Positions 38,388-50,040 of a stretch of 64,000 nt of DNA are shown here, piece by piece. The notes under the pieces were generated by a model. It had not been told where the DNA came from. It saw only the letters and a list, made by a program, of their open reading frames with translations, and ran no database searches. A program made the translations under genes and the position numbers. This DNA is from Phallus indusiatus (lineage: Eukaryota; Basidiomycota; Agaricomycetes; Phallales; Phallaceae): assembly GCA_027605045.1 (NCBI GenBank), contig JAQFWX010000001.1, positions 2,976,001-3,040,000 of the forward strand. Direction: 5' to 3'. Each line of letters begins with the position of its first letter. Within the stretch, counting starts at the first letter, position 1.

Positions 38388-38986
38388 TTATGATAATTGA
38401 TTCAATGATAGCATAGTATCGGGTTTTGACAGACAAGGGGCACTGAGAAAGAGATCCGTGCCAGTTATTCCAAGGACAAAATTGTGCGAATTGATATTTA
38501 CATAAAACAAATTACTTAAGTATCCCCCAAAAAAACATATGCGACGGTCCATTGGGAATATATACATATGAGCGTTTACTACTTGACGATCGGACGGCGT
38601 TATATATACTGGAAGCAAAATGTCAGATATAAGGAATTGTGAGTATGGTGAATTTACCAGTGCAGGCTCGCTTTGAGTATTCCGAATGACTACCATTGAC
38701 GATCTCCCCAAAACTCTGCAAAAGCATATGGGGAGGAGAACGAAGATAAGGCAGACGGAAACGGAGACAACCAAGAGTAGCACGGTCAATAAACCTAGGA
38801 GAACCTTCAATCTGCCCAACCTCCCAAAGCTTCTTTCGACGTACCTTTGATAACATATAAATCTAACACTGTCCAAGTGCAAAGAAACTTTATGAATGCG
38901 GGTAATGACGAGTCATCACATGTACCGGCGCCAGGATTTGCGGATGCACTGAGGATTGTGGAAGCGATAACAGCCTGAGCATCCAT
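38388..38986 (-). CDS. Uncertain small membrane protein gene
   Basis: Not recognised. On the - strand an ATG at 38986 opens MDAQAVIASTILSASANPGA and runs to about 38807. A second frame (38388-38882) carries a strongly hydrophobic segment, LLTVLLLVVSVSVCLIFVLL, followed by a basic stretch. Splice sites such as AAAG|GTACG (near 38848) and several CAG acceptors are present. I could not find a joining that keeps the hydrophobic segment in frame with the first exon. It may be a short gene with unusual introns or a decayed one. Exon structure and the existence of the gene are both uncertain. Confidence 0.3.
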
Positions 38987-39379
38987 TGCCACTTGCTCAA
39001 TATTATGGGAGGGAAAAACTAGCTTGAAAAGCTGCGGGGTTGCTTTTGACAGTCAGGAGCCAACGACTGCGATCGTCCACAGTCAATCCACAGTCCAAGA
39101 CTGTCTACGTAAGCGATTTCCTAACTCGACCAACGGGAATTCGACCGCTTCTGATCAAACATCTCTTTTCGGAAACCAATCATAATATTGGACCAATGAA
39201 AACGAGGCCGGTCTTTGCCTGCCGAAAACTGCCGATGACTAATTGACTTCCTTGCTCGGCATTTTCCTTGCTTTGAGCGGCATTTGCATGACAACAATGG
39301 TTAAATTCTACTTTGCGTGTATAGACTGACGCGATTCACAAATTTATGTTAACTCGAGCCTTGTCCTATTTCTATATGT
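38987..39379. other. Spacer before BCS1-like copy 1
   Basis: About 390 bases with no recognised feature; presumably the upstream region of the uncertain gene on the left and the 3' flank of the ATPase gene on the right. Confidence 0.35.
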
Positions 39380-40966
39380 TTACCAGCTTTCCGGCATTTG
39401 TACCGGTTGAGCTATCATATGCATCGTTCTTTGGACTCTTCGTTGCGATGATGGCTGTGGCTCGGTGATGTTATGCCCCATTTCAATCTGCACCTTGAGC
39501 TCTTTAACTTGAGCTCTCATCAAGCTTTCAATATCAATAAGGATCTCCTTCTTCGCCGTTTTATCGTGAGCTACTCGCAATAAGAACGACACGAATCTTC
39601 AATACAATTTGACAATGTCAGCTCGTGTTATTAGAAGAAAAGATCGATACATACAATTCCTTCATGAATGCAAAAGAAAATCCGTCTGTTTCCTGAGTAA
39701 TTTCTTCCATAAAAGGATCAGAGAATTTGATACCGGACAGATTAGTAGCCTTTTGCGTCCACTTTTCAATATAAAGTTTTCGAAGTTCTTTGCTAGGTAA
39801 GCCGAATGTGTATTTGACATCGAATCGAGAAGGTCTGTTCAAAATCGCACTATCGATTTCTCCGGGGTGATTAGACGTCGCAATGGTGAGAATACCTTCA
39901 TTTTGTTCCTTGAAAACCCAATAAGGTTTTTCGTCTATCATCAGATTGAATGGAAACTTACGAGACCATCTAACTCATTAAGGAAGAAAGCTCGAATTTC
40001 CGGTACCACCATAGAATCAAGATCCTCGAGAACAAGAATACAGGGTGCTTCTTGTCTTGCAAACTCAAAAATGGACCTAATTCCAGCCTCCGTTCCCTAA
40101 AGAAAGATATTGCTTATATGCGTCAATAGAAGTACATAAATGAAACGTACGGCGTTTGTTTGGAACGATTTGACGTATAAGGCCGGGATACCCGCTTCTT
40201 TGAGCAAAATCTTGATCGACTCCGTTTTTCCATTTCCAGGAGGACCTTCAAGTTATCGTCATATCGTAAGAAATCCAACTGAAAAGGGATATCAAATGCG
40301 CACCCAGTAACAACAATCCTCGTTTCCACGTTATACCTAAAGAACGATATATCTCTTTACTAGAGAAAAACGTTTCTGTATCTCTTCTTAGTCCATCTAT
40401 AAATGCCTGATCAAGAACCAAACTGTCCCAATCGGAAGCTTGTATGGCCTCATAAAGCTTGCTATCTTTAACCCAACATCCCCCAGAGAAACACCATATT
40501 TCTCCTCGTGTATCCAAGTTCCACTTATACGCCTTCTTAATCAGTTCGACTCCGGGCTTCTCTTTCTCTTCTTTGGTATCTCCTTGTGCAAGAAACACCA
40601 GGGCATTAAGTGCCAACTCCGCTGCGCCCCTGAATGTCGGATTCGGCCATCTGAAGTTGAATAGCTGAAAGGCCACGCCCATCCACACGAAATTAATAAC
40701 CCCATGTGGAGTTGAGAGATCAACTCAGGAGACAGTTTTTGAAACGAATGAGTTGTAAGTCTCTCTGAGATACGACATTCGATGCCCTGAGATGTCAGAT
40801 ATTGTACGAGTGGCAACTGGGGATCTCTGAGGAAAATGTGTTGATGGTTTGTATATTGTTGTTTAATCTGCAAGGCGATATTGTATCCCGGAAAAGGTGT
40901 TGGAGCAGAATACACGGTAGGAAGAAACTCGTCAAGAACTTTGGCGGCCTTGGAAGAAGTAGACAT
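39380..40966 (-). pseudogene. BCS1-like AAA ATPase, copy 1 (one-base frameshift)
   Basis: AAA+ ATPase of the fungal BCS1-like type (P-loop NTPase). The conserved start is MSTSSKAAKVLDEFLP (ATG at 40966). After splicing, the Walker A reads [12 protein letters not shown] (near 40215-40255), Walker [11 protein letters not shown] (about 40000-40035), then the sensor segment IATSNHPGEIDSAILNRPSR. Around 40690-40710 the frame breaks. The exon reads QLHMGLLISCGWAWPF, but the next frame resumes as FVWMGVAFQLFNFRWP. Aligned with copy 2, this gene has one base fewer there, so a single-base deletion or a sequencing error is likely. Downstream exons are intact, suggesting a recent event. The tandem paralogue is at 41486-43058. 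Confidence 0.8.
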
Positions 40967-41485
40967 TTTTTTTGTCTGCAATATAGTCGTAATATTTTGA
41001 CCAGGTATTTATGTTATGTAGAGCGTTTATTGGTGAGCGGATAACGACTTCGAACACGTGTTGTTATGAGAAGATACCGCATTATCGAGTCACTTTGACA
41101 ATCCGTAGTTTGATGCTGAGGGCATCTATTACTGTAAGTGGTGCAGTTCTTGGTGCGACCGCGCCTCCGCGCCCGGCAGGGAGATACATCACGCAAGATA
41201 ATTGGTAATTACTGAGGATCTTCCTTTTTTTGCACCAGATAACAAAGTTAGGTTTGGTGTCTGGAGCAACAGGAAGCTAGGTTCAGCACAAGCTCTGCGG
41301 AGGCAGCGGCGCTCAGCTTTGGAGCGCCTGTATTGTCAATTGATTGAAATGAAACAATGGTTAAATTTAGTATTCAGATTACAACTTTGGTTTGTTTAGA
41401 CTGACGTGATACGTGATAATACCGTAAGAGATTTAAATAACGTCAACTGGTCCTGGACCCTGGACCTGCTCCAATTCCCATGAGT
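40967..41485. other. Spacer between the two BCS1-like genes
   Basis: About 520 bases. The part near 41150-41210 resembles the upstream region of copy 2 (near 43230-43310; shared ACGCAAG and TAATTACC strings), so the promoter was duplicated together with the gene. No other gene was seen. Confidence 0.45.
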
Positions 41486-43058
41486 TTACCAGCTTTCCAT
41501 AATCTGCATTGGTTGAGCCACTATTGTCCTCATTGGGCCTCTTCGTTGTGGTGATGACTGTGGCTCGGCGATGTCATGTCCCATTTCAATCTGTACCTTA
41601 AGTTCTTTAACTTGAACCCTCATCAAGCTTTCAATAGGGATCTCTTTCTTCGCCGCTTTATCGTGAGCTACTCGCAATAAGAACGACACGAATCTTCAAC
41701 ACAATTTGACATTGTCAGCTCGTGTTATTAGAAGAAAAGATTGATACATACAATTCCTTCATGAACGCAAAAGAAAATCCGTCTGTGTCTTGAGCAATTT
41801 CTTCCATGAAAGTATCGGAGAATTTGATACCGGACAGGTTAGTAGCCTTTTGCGTCCACTTTTCAATATAGAGCTTTCGAAGGTCCTTGCTAGGTAAACC
41901 GAATGTATACTTGACATCAAATCGGGAAGGCCTGTTCAAAATTGCACTATCAATTCTTTCGGGGTGATTAGACGTCGCGATAGTGAGAATGCCGTCATTT
42001 TGTTCCTTTTGAGAAATGAATGTTTGTTTGTTCATCATCAGATTGAATGGAAACTTACGAGGCCATCTAACTCGTTGAGGAAGAAAGCTCGGACTTCCGG
42101 TACCACCATAGAATCAAGATCCTCGAGAACAAGAATACAGGGTGCTTCTTGTCTTGCGAACTCAAAAATGGCCCTAATGCCAGCCTCAGAACCCTTTACT
42201 AGAGATATTAACCACATGTATAACTTGATATGTTGACGGAATAAACGCACATTGTGTGTCCGGAACGATTTAACGTATAAAGCTGGGATACCTGCTTCTT
42301 TGAGCAAAACCTTGACAGCTTCCGTTTTCCCATTTCCAGGAGGACCTTATCACCATATCGTGAGATTTTCAATGGCAATCATAAAAATTGCAAAAACACG
42401 CACCCAGTAGCAATAATCCTCGTTTCCAAGTGATGCCTAGAGAGCGATATATCTCTTTACTTGAGAAAAACGTTTCTGTATCTCTTTTGAGTCCGTCTAT
42501 AAATGCTTGATCAAAGACCAGACTGTCCCAATCGGAAGTTTGGATGGCCTGATAGAGCTTGCTGTCCTTAGTCCAACATCCCCCAGAAAAGCACCATATT
42601 TCTTCTCGTATCTCCAAGTTCCACTTATACGCCTTCGTAATGAGTTCAATTCCAGGCTTATCTTTCTCTTCTTTGGTTTCTCCTTGTGCAAGAAACACTA
42701 GAGCATTCAGTGTCGTCTCCATGCGTGTAGCTGGCCATCTAAACTTGAATAGCTGGAAGGCTGTCCCCATCCACACGAAATCGATTACGCCAATATGGAG
42801 TTGAGATGTCAACTCGTCGGACAGTTTCCCCTGAAATGCATGGGTTGTAAGTCTCTCTGAGATGCGACATTCGATGCCCTGCGATGCTAGATATTGCACG
42901 AGTGGCAATTGAGCATCTCTGAGGAAAAGGTGCTGATGATTCGGATATTGTTCTTTGAGCTGCAACACTGTTGTGTATGCTGGAAAGGATGTTGGGGCAG
43001 AATATGCGTCAGGAAGGAATTCGTCGAGAATTTTGGTGGCTTCGATGGAAGTAGACAT
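41486..43058 (-). CDS. BCS1-like AAA ATPase, copy 2
   Basis: Intact tandem paralogue of copy 1. The conserved start MSTSIEATKILDEFLP is at 43058; an upstream in-frame ATG at 43082 is possible. The first exon is one open frame down to about 42400, with QLHIGVIDFVWMGTAFQLFK across the place where copy 1 is broken, ending at GITWKRGLLLLG. Splicing restores GPPGNGKT (Walker A). The following exons hold [20 protein letters not shown] (Walker B) and IATSNHPERIDSAILNRPSR, then GFSFAFMKEL. The C-terminal exon is helical and ends at 41486. BCS1 itself is a mitochondrial Rieske-protein translocase. Expanded fungal relatives have other, mostly unknown roles, so function here is not assigned. Confidence 0.85.
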
Positions 43059-43455
43059 CGTTCTGGTGAACATTATGCTCATATATTGACCGGGTATTTA
43101 TACCCCGTTAGAACGTTCATCAATGACAGAATGACTCCAAACACGTGTCATGAGAAGGGACCGCAAGAGTCACTTTGGCACTCCGTAGTAGTCCGAAGTC
43201 GACTTCTAAAGTTATGGTGATGCGTTGCCAGTGGAGGTGCGACGGCGCCGAGTCACCCGCAGTGAGTAAAGAGTTTACATTACGCAAGCTGCTTACGTAA
43301 TTACCAAGTCTTACACTCTTGTTTTTTGCCACAACAGCTAGCATTAAAGATTACATGTTCAATAAAGACGGAAAAACAACGTAAATCTAGAGGTGATAAA
43401 TATGTTCCCGCGATAAATCTAGCTGAGTGCTATAGGTTTCAACAATAAACAAGCC
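43059..43455. other. Promoter of BCS1-like copy 2 and 3' flank of the hydrolase
   Basis: About 400 bases; homologous in part to the promoter of copy 1. Nothing else was recognised. Confidence 0.4.
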
Positions 43456-44898
43456 TTAAAGTTTAGCCGATGCTGTTTGCTTAGCCTGGAAGGTCTCTTG
43501 CAGTATTTTGAATATTATCATCGATATCTCGTCCGGTTTCTCTTGAACAAGCTATAATGACAATGACAATCTATTAGTTCAGGAACAGTGCAAAGAAGCA
43601 TTCCGCTTGCCCAATGTCCGGTGCCTGGAACCTCATGTACGGATGCCATTTTCCTCCCTTCCGAAGGATCGCAAAGTTGTTCCTGAACTTCTTTCGGCCT
43701 GAAAAAGAAGACAGTACATAATTGCACATCCTTGAATTGAAACCTGGCTTAAATGTCTCACCAGAAATCTTTGCGCTGTCCCCAAATGGCATGGACAGGT
43801 ATCGAGGCGCAGAACCTCGAAAGCTCATCCGCGCAAAACAGATTTTCTTCTATACAGCGAAAAGCAGCGGCTTCTTGTCCCTTATATGTCAATGTCGTAA
43901 CCCCTTTCTTATCTGGATATTCGTGTGTGGGCAAGTCCCGGAGGCTGTAATCCTATGAGGAAACTCAGCACGTGTTTCTCCAACTGGCTTATTTTTTTGA
44001 CGTAATAACGGGGAAAATAACGTGCCTTAACGGCCTGTAATGTTTCTGGATGCCAATACTTTCTGGGATTGTGTTTTCTCATCCATTCTATAGCTTCTTC
44101 CTTGCTGGACCATATGTCGTCCCGAGCCATGATTCTGGGATTGAGGCTTTTGGACAATTTCCGGAGGAAGAATTCGCTTTTCCGAGGTACTATCCCCATC
44201 TCTACACTAATAAGAACGTTGTACGGGATTCGTTCGCTGGCTGGAGCGGCTGTTATGCTATGGAGAAGAAACACGCATTCTCGTCTTTTCAATGGCTCGT
44301 AGGATAGAACGAGATTGTTCTTACTAGGCACCTATTCCCGCGGAATGTGATATAGCAACGATTTTTGAAGAACGGAAGTTGATTAGCCCAGAAGAAAACA
44401 CTGCTTGCAGGCCCTTCCCATAGTAGCTGAGTTGCCCTGTCAATCTTAGTTTCACAAGCACCATCAAGAACAAGTAATCCAATCTACTTACAAACGTCGG
44501 AATAATGATCCCTCAATGTTTGTTCATTAAGAATGGCCCCTTGACCCTGATTCGGACTATTGATCGTCCAAACGGTCTCTATATGAATCGTACTCTGCTT
44601 GCGCGCTTGCAAACCATAAAGTCGTCGGATGACTGGAATCCATGTTTCAGTGCCTATCAGAAAAACATCCCAAGTTATCGCTCGTACATGATCTTTACGA
44701 GAGAGAAAGAAAATGATAAGCCTTTATACCTGCACCAATTCCCGTAGTCAATATCAGCGTCAAACTCTCGGCGTTCCGATCCTTCGCATTCCCTTCAATT
44801 GTATACGACTCAGCCACGACTTTCAAGGGCGGTTTTTTCGCGTGGGCTTTGTATTCAAGTATGTGAGTTTTGATAATAAGATTAGAGGAGGAAGTCAT
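43456..44898 (-). CDS. Alpha/beta hydrolase
   Basis: Serine hydrolase fold; esterase or lipase-like activity expected. The start at 44898 gives MTSSSNLIIKTHILEYKAHA, followed by strand LTLILTTGIGAGTETWIPVI. The nucleophile elbow ISHSAGI is reached by splicing near 44480 and completed through an intron ending near 44286. The next exon carries PASERIPYNVLISVEMGI. The catalytic His region is VPGTGHW, followed after a GC-AG intron (43552-43610) by LVQEKPDEISMIIFKILQET. It ends at TAA 43456-43458. Six or seven exons. The fold and Ser/His motifs are clear; the acidic residue was not pinned down. It could be an accessory enzyme of secondary metabolism, but that is inference. Confidence 0.8.
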
Positions 44899-45335
44899 GG
44901 TGCGGGTGTACAGGTCCTTTATAGTGGTAAGATATCCAACTTCATTAAAATAGTAGGGTGTGTTGGTTTGAAAGCCTTAGACCGGGATCATTTGCCTGTG
45001 TTTGCATGTGAAGATTTCAAGGCTGGTTTCGGGATCATTCGGCTACTCGGAAAAGAACCGGATCGTCGAAACGTTTGAATAGATTAAGCCAAACCGTGTC
45101 ACAATTGAGATCTCTGGTGTATGATTGGGTAAAGGGCCGTGGATCAATGCGGATACAGTACCTTATATAGCACTACTTTGATTTCGGCAAGTTCAGCTGG
45201 CATCCATCTTGACCAATTAAAAACTGACGCGTCTGGGATGTGTTTTATTTTGCTGTTGATCAAGGAACGTGGACTAATTTATAGACAGGGTAAGGTAGAT
45301 TTGGATATGTACATTAACCTAGCACGGTATGGTCT
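44899..45335. other. Spacer between hydrolase and DUF6533 C
   Basis: About 440 bases. The part at about 45290-45335 matches the sequence after DUF6533 D (about 48350-48392; shared ACATTAACCTAGCA), so it is duplicated 3' flank. Confidence 0.45.
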
Positions 45336-46961
45336 CTAGACCAAGGCTCTATCATTCGAGGGGTGGTGCCTTCGGTTGTCATGCATGTCATGCTCAACCC
45401 CGGAGTCGATATCAAATAGATGCATATGCATCCGAGTCGGTCCCGCTAATTCCTCCAACCCAGAGGTGAGGAAGGCGTGAACCTCTTGGAAGATCATTGT
45501 TAAACGAGATCGTGCAACACTAGGAGTACTAGGCACTTCTGTCCGCCTTGCCGTTGCAGCGCGGATATTCAAAATTAAACGGCTACTCTACAATTGATTG
45601 TCAATGATGAAATGTTGGTATGCATTAATCAATTTCACTTACGGTGACTGAGAAGGTAGCATAAGACCATCTAATGGATGATAATCAGTAAATTTAAATC
45701 AATATTGGAAAGCAAGGCCGTTAAAACCTACAGGAGATTGGGTTGGCCCATAGTTAAGCTCAGCCATGTCGGATGAATAATGAGAATAAGTAATCCACCT
45801 AGTTTACCTTGAGTAACCGTTCCTAAGAATTGTATACGAAAACATACATAAGTTGCAGAGATAGCTCCACAAGCCATCTCGAATGACGATTGAGACAAGA
45901 TCATCCGACTGTAACATAAAATTTGAGTGTATTTTCTTGATTATAAGTAGGACTAGAAGGGCTTGAAATGCAAGCTCTGGCAGACTGCAAAGAATATTTA
46001 GTTGTGTTATTGGCAGGTTTATGCGTAGACCATATTTTACACGTACGCAAAAGCAATTACAGGAAAAGGCACCCTGACCTTAGCTTCGATAGAGGAGCCT
46101 GTCTGTACTTTTACTATAGTGTTATCTGCGAAATGGTAAAGGTAATCCTAGTCTTATTCACGTAGACAGGGGAGTCAGCGACCAGTTTACTTACACATGT
46201 TTACTGCCCGAAAATCTAAAAGAATGAAAGAAATGATACCAGCGATCAATTCGCAAATAAATAAACCGATCAGAATCCGGAAGAGTACTTTGCATCCGTT
46301 ATACAATGCGACGGCTGATGATGATTAGATTTCATTATAAAGAAAGAAGCGGATAGGCTTACTCCGTTTTATGAAAAGTATCTCAGTGCAAGCCAACACG
46401 ACAAACCATAGAAACTTCTGCAGATCATTAAATATATTCAGATCCTGGGGAAACGTGGTATCCCCATTGGGAGTATACTCCTTTATCAGTCGCAAGCACA
46501 AAAAAATTCTTTTTAATTTGAAGAGAAAAAAATGAGGAGACAATGCATGTAATGTATGATTGACGTACGCGCTGACAGCAAAGGGTACATAACGAGTAAT
46601 GATATAAAACAAGGTGGTCCAATTCGCCTTTCGATAATCATAACTGGTATATTACCGTTATCTCCACCTAGTTCAATCGGTAAGTCAGACTAAGGGAAGC
46701 TTACGACCATATATATATTATCTACCCGCAAATTCAGTGACGAGAGCATTGAGGGTCTCCATTTTCAACCACGTACTTCTTTGGGTAAGGTAAGTAGAAT
46801 ATCCCATAACAACAAAACAGTCGTTGAAACTGCGAAAAAACGGAAAGCTGAATACATAACAACATCTATGTAAAGGTCTGCTTACTTAAATTGTAGCCGG
46901 TAATAATAGATAAATATCTGTCGAGTTCTAGCGGTAATAAAAACCCGCGCACGGTCGACAT
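45336..46961 (-). CDS. DUF6533-family multi-pass membrane protein C
   Basis: Membrane protein of unknown function. The start gives MSTVRGFLLPLELDRYLSII (an in-frame ATG two codons earlier is possible). Later come the 17-nt microexon at 46705-46721 (IIYIW), RKANWTTLFYIITRYVPFAV, and LQKFLWFVVLACTEILFIKR. The C-terminal exon has SRLILNIRAATARRTEV and ends at TAG 45336-45338. Multiple short exons, roughly nine. It is the close paralogue of D (48393-50040) in the same orientation, and a more distant one of A and B. Interior exon limits were not all fixed. Confidence 0.72.
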
Positions 46962-48392
46962 GGGCATAAAAGATGGTTGATGAAGTATGGTAAGGGCGAT
47001 TTTATGGTAGTTATAAAAGGAGAGTAGCTGAGATAGATGATGAGTTGATACCCATAGAATTGTCTGAAACAATGATGCATGATGCATGTTGCATGAATAT
47101 TTCAACGTTGACGTTGAGCGCTATAGCTAGCGCTTCAGCGACTCTGCGAAGCATCAAACCCACGCATACACGAAGCTCACGATAAATTCGCTGTCAAGAG
47201 ATGATTGACTAGGTTCAAGCATTAAAAGAATAGAAATTTCTCAAAAAAAGGATGATATACCAGGTTTGAAAGCCTAGTTGTAGAGACCAACTAGAGCTCT
47301 GAGTCCATTCGGAGCTGCGTCACCGACTTGGTACCCGTACGAGATCGATCGGGCTCAGTCTAATATCATTGCAATCATGAATCATACAAGCCCGATTGAT
47401 ATCCCAAGAAATGATAACTTCCCAAAAAAATGATAGTAACTATAGCACTTGAACTCGGACGTTACAGTAACACAGACATAATAATAGGACGGACCTAGTA
47501 CTCAATTAGGATCACCGTCGGTGTGGACATGGTAGATGGTTAATGAAGTACATATGAAAAGGAAAATTTCATGGTAATTATATTAACTGAGTGACTGATG
47601 ATAAATGTTGAGTTGAATCAGCCGAAGCGATGGACACAGTGGTAGTCGTTGCTTGCATTTATTTCATGTAAGCGCCTGAGCGATTCTGCATCAAACCCAT
47701 GCATATACTCAAAAGGTATTAAAAATATGCTATCAAAAGATGATTGACTGAATTTCAAGCATTAACAAATAAAAAATATGCAAAAAAATAAACAACATAC
47801 GAGGCTTGAAAACCTAGTTGTATAGACCAGTTAGAGTTCCGTCATTCGGCTTGGTACGAGACCAGCTCGACTCAGTCTATATCAATGCGATCATGACCCA
47901 TACAAAAATTACTGATATCAGTTCCTCCAGATATGTACCATATGTAGTACTTGCAGGGAAATCAAAACATTCACACACACCTGCGAACCAAATTTCTGAA
48001 TAATGGATATTCATCAAACTCCTAGGTGGAAGCGCAGACACCGTTCACAGAGCGGTAAAGTAGCTTGGCGTTGTTTTTAACAGCCCCTGCACCGCATTTT
48101 TCTCAATGTCCTATTGCAACCCGAAGGGGAATAAGAATTTAATTCTTTTGCGTGATGTTCTTATGCAATGTCAAACAATGCTATTATTTTTTATCTGAGA
48201 CTCAATTTCATGATTTTACTCCTCTTTAAACTGTCCCATGGCCAAGTATACAATCCTAATCAATCTTCGTTCGATTTCTTGAAGTGCCAATGGGACTCCG
48301 ATTTTCTAAACTCGTTGGAAATGTAGGTCAACCTATAGCCAGAATAGGTATATTTGGATATTTATGTACATTAACCTAGCAAGGCATGTTCT
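46962..48392. other. Intergenic with duplicated DUF6533 promoter copies
   Basis: About 1.4 kb. It contains the promoter region of DUF6533 C (about 46962-47400) and a second, incomplete copy (about 47515-47905). The last part, to 48392, is 3' flank of D. Shared strings among the copies include ATGATTGACT and AGGTTTGAAAGCC/GGCTTGAAAACC. A short ATGATGC-type repeat lies near 47072-47090. Confidence 0.5.
47515..47905 (-). pseudogene. Truncated third copy of a DUF6533 5' end and promoter
   Basis: This piece is homologous to the promoter and start region of C and D (compare 46955-47400 and about 50030-50400). It includes the start-codon area GTGGACATGGTAGATGGTTAA. The minus-strand frame is MSTPTVILIEY and then stops after 11 codons. 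No downstream exon follows; the gene body is missing. It marks a third, deleted member of the tandem array. Confidence 0.6.
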
Positions 48393-50040
48393 CTAGACTA
48401 AGACTTTGGCGTTCGAGGAGTGGTACCTTTGGATGTCATGCTCGACCCCGGAATCAATATCAAATTGATGCGCATGCAGACAATTCGGTCCCGCTAGTTC
48501 ATCCAACCCAGAAGTGAAGAAGGTGTGGATGTCTTGAAAAATCATTGATAAACGAGATTGTGTAACACTCGGAGTACTAGGCACTTCTGCCCGCTTGGCA
48601 GTCGCAGCGCGAATATTCAAGATTAAACGGCTACACTATGATCGTTTGTCAGTGATAAAATTTTAGTACGCATTGATCAGTCTTATTTACGGTGACTGAG
48701 AAGGTCGCATAAGACCATCTTATGGATAATATACAATAAATATAGATCAAATTTGGATAGAGAAACGTCTGTCTTTAAAACTCACAGAAGATTGGGTTGG
48801 CCCATAGTTAAGCTCAGCCATGTAGGATGAATGACGAGAATAAGCAATCCACCTAGTTTACTTGAAAAACTGTTCCTGGGAATAGTGCATGCAGACATAC
48901 GTACATAAGTTACAGAGATAGCTCCATAAACCATCCCGAATGACCATCGAGAGGAGATCGTTACCTCCTATCTGGAACATCCAATTCCGCTGTATTCTAT
49001 TGATTATGAGAAGGACTAAGAGGGCTTGAAATGCCAGCTCTGGCAGACTGAAAATCGTTGAGGTGTTATCGGGCACTTATGCAAGATCAGGTAGATAAAT
49101 ACATACGCATTGAACGCTATTGCAGGGAAAACCACTTTAACCTCGACTCCGAAGAAGAAGCCTGTCTGCACTCTCGTTAAAGTATAATCTGCGAAACAAT
49201 AAAAGCACCAAAACTCCTTGTCATGTGAACGGGGAAAGAGACGGTTTACTTACACAAGTCTATTTTCCCAAAAGTCAAAAGAACAAAAGAGACGATACCG
49301 GCAATCATTTCGCAAATGAATAACCCGATTAAAATACGGAAGAGTACTTTGGACCCGTTATACAATGCGACGGCTGATGATGATCATTGGAATCTGTTAT
49401 AAAATCAAGCTAGTAGAGTAAGCTTACTTCGTTTTATAAAAAGTATCTCAGTACAAGCCAGCACGAAAAACCAGAGGAACTTCTGCAGATCCTCAAATGT
49501 ATTCAGGTATTGAGGATAGGTGGGATCCCCATCGGGAGAATACTCCTTGACCAGCCGCAAGCACAAAAAGGTTCTTTTTAATTTGGAGAAAAAAGAATGA
49601 GTAGACGAATTATGCAAATGTATAACTGACGTACACGCTGACAGCAAAGGGTACATAACGAGTAATAATATAAAACAAAGTAGTCCAATTCGCTTTTCGA
49701 TGATTGTAGCTGGCATAATAACGTTGTCTTTGATTCAACCTGTCAGACTAGAGGAAACTCACGACCACATATATACTACCTATCCCCAAATTCAGATTAG
49801 AAGAGCATAACATCGAGGACCTCCATTTCAATCACGTACTTCTTTAGGTAAGGTGAGTAGAATATCCCATAACAACAAAGCAGTCGCTGAGGCTGAAATT
49901 GATAGAAAGTTCAAAGTTGAAATACACAGTAACAGCGATGTATAGATCGACTCACTCAAATTACAGCCGGAAATAATGGATAAATATCTATCGGCTTCTA
50001 TTCCAGATAAAAGCACGTTGTTCACGATCAACGTGGACAT
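48393..50040 (-). CDS. DUF6533-family multi-pass membrane protein D
   Basis: Close paralogue of C with matching exon order. The start at 50040 gives MSTLIVNNVLLSGIEADRYL. Next comes TALLLWDILLTLPKE, then the 17-nt microexon at 49763-49779 (VVYMW). Then come TNWTTLFYIITRYVPFAVSA-like and LQKFLWFFVLACTEILFIKR. The C-terminal exon has SRLILNIRAATAKRAEV and ends at TAG 48393-48395. Role unknown; a membrane protein with several predicted helices. Splicing of the microexon is needed to keep the frame. Confidence 0.72.
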
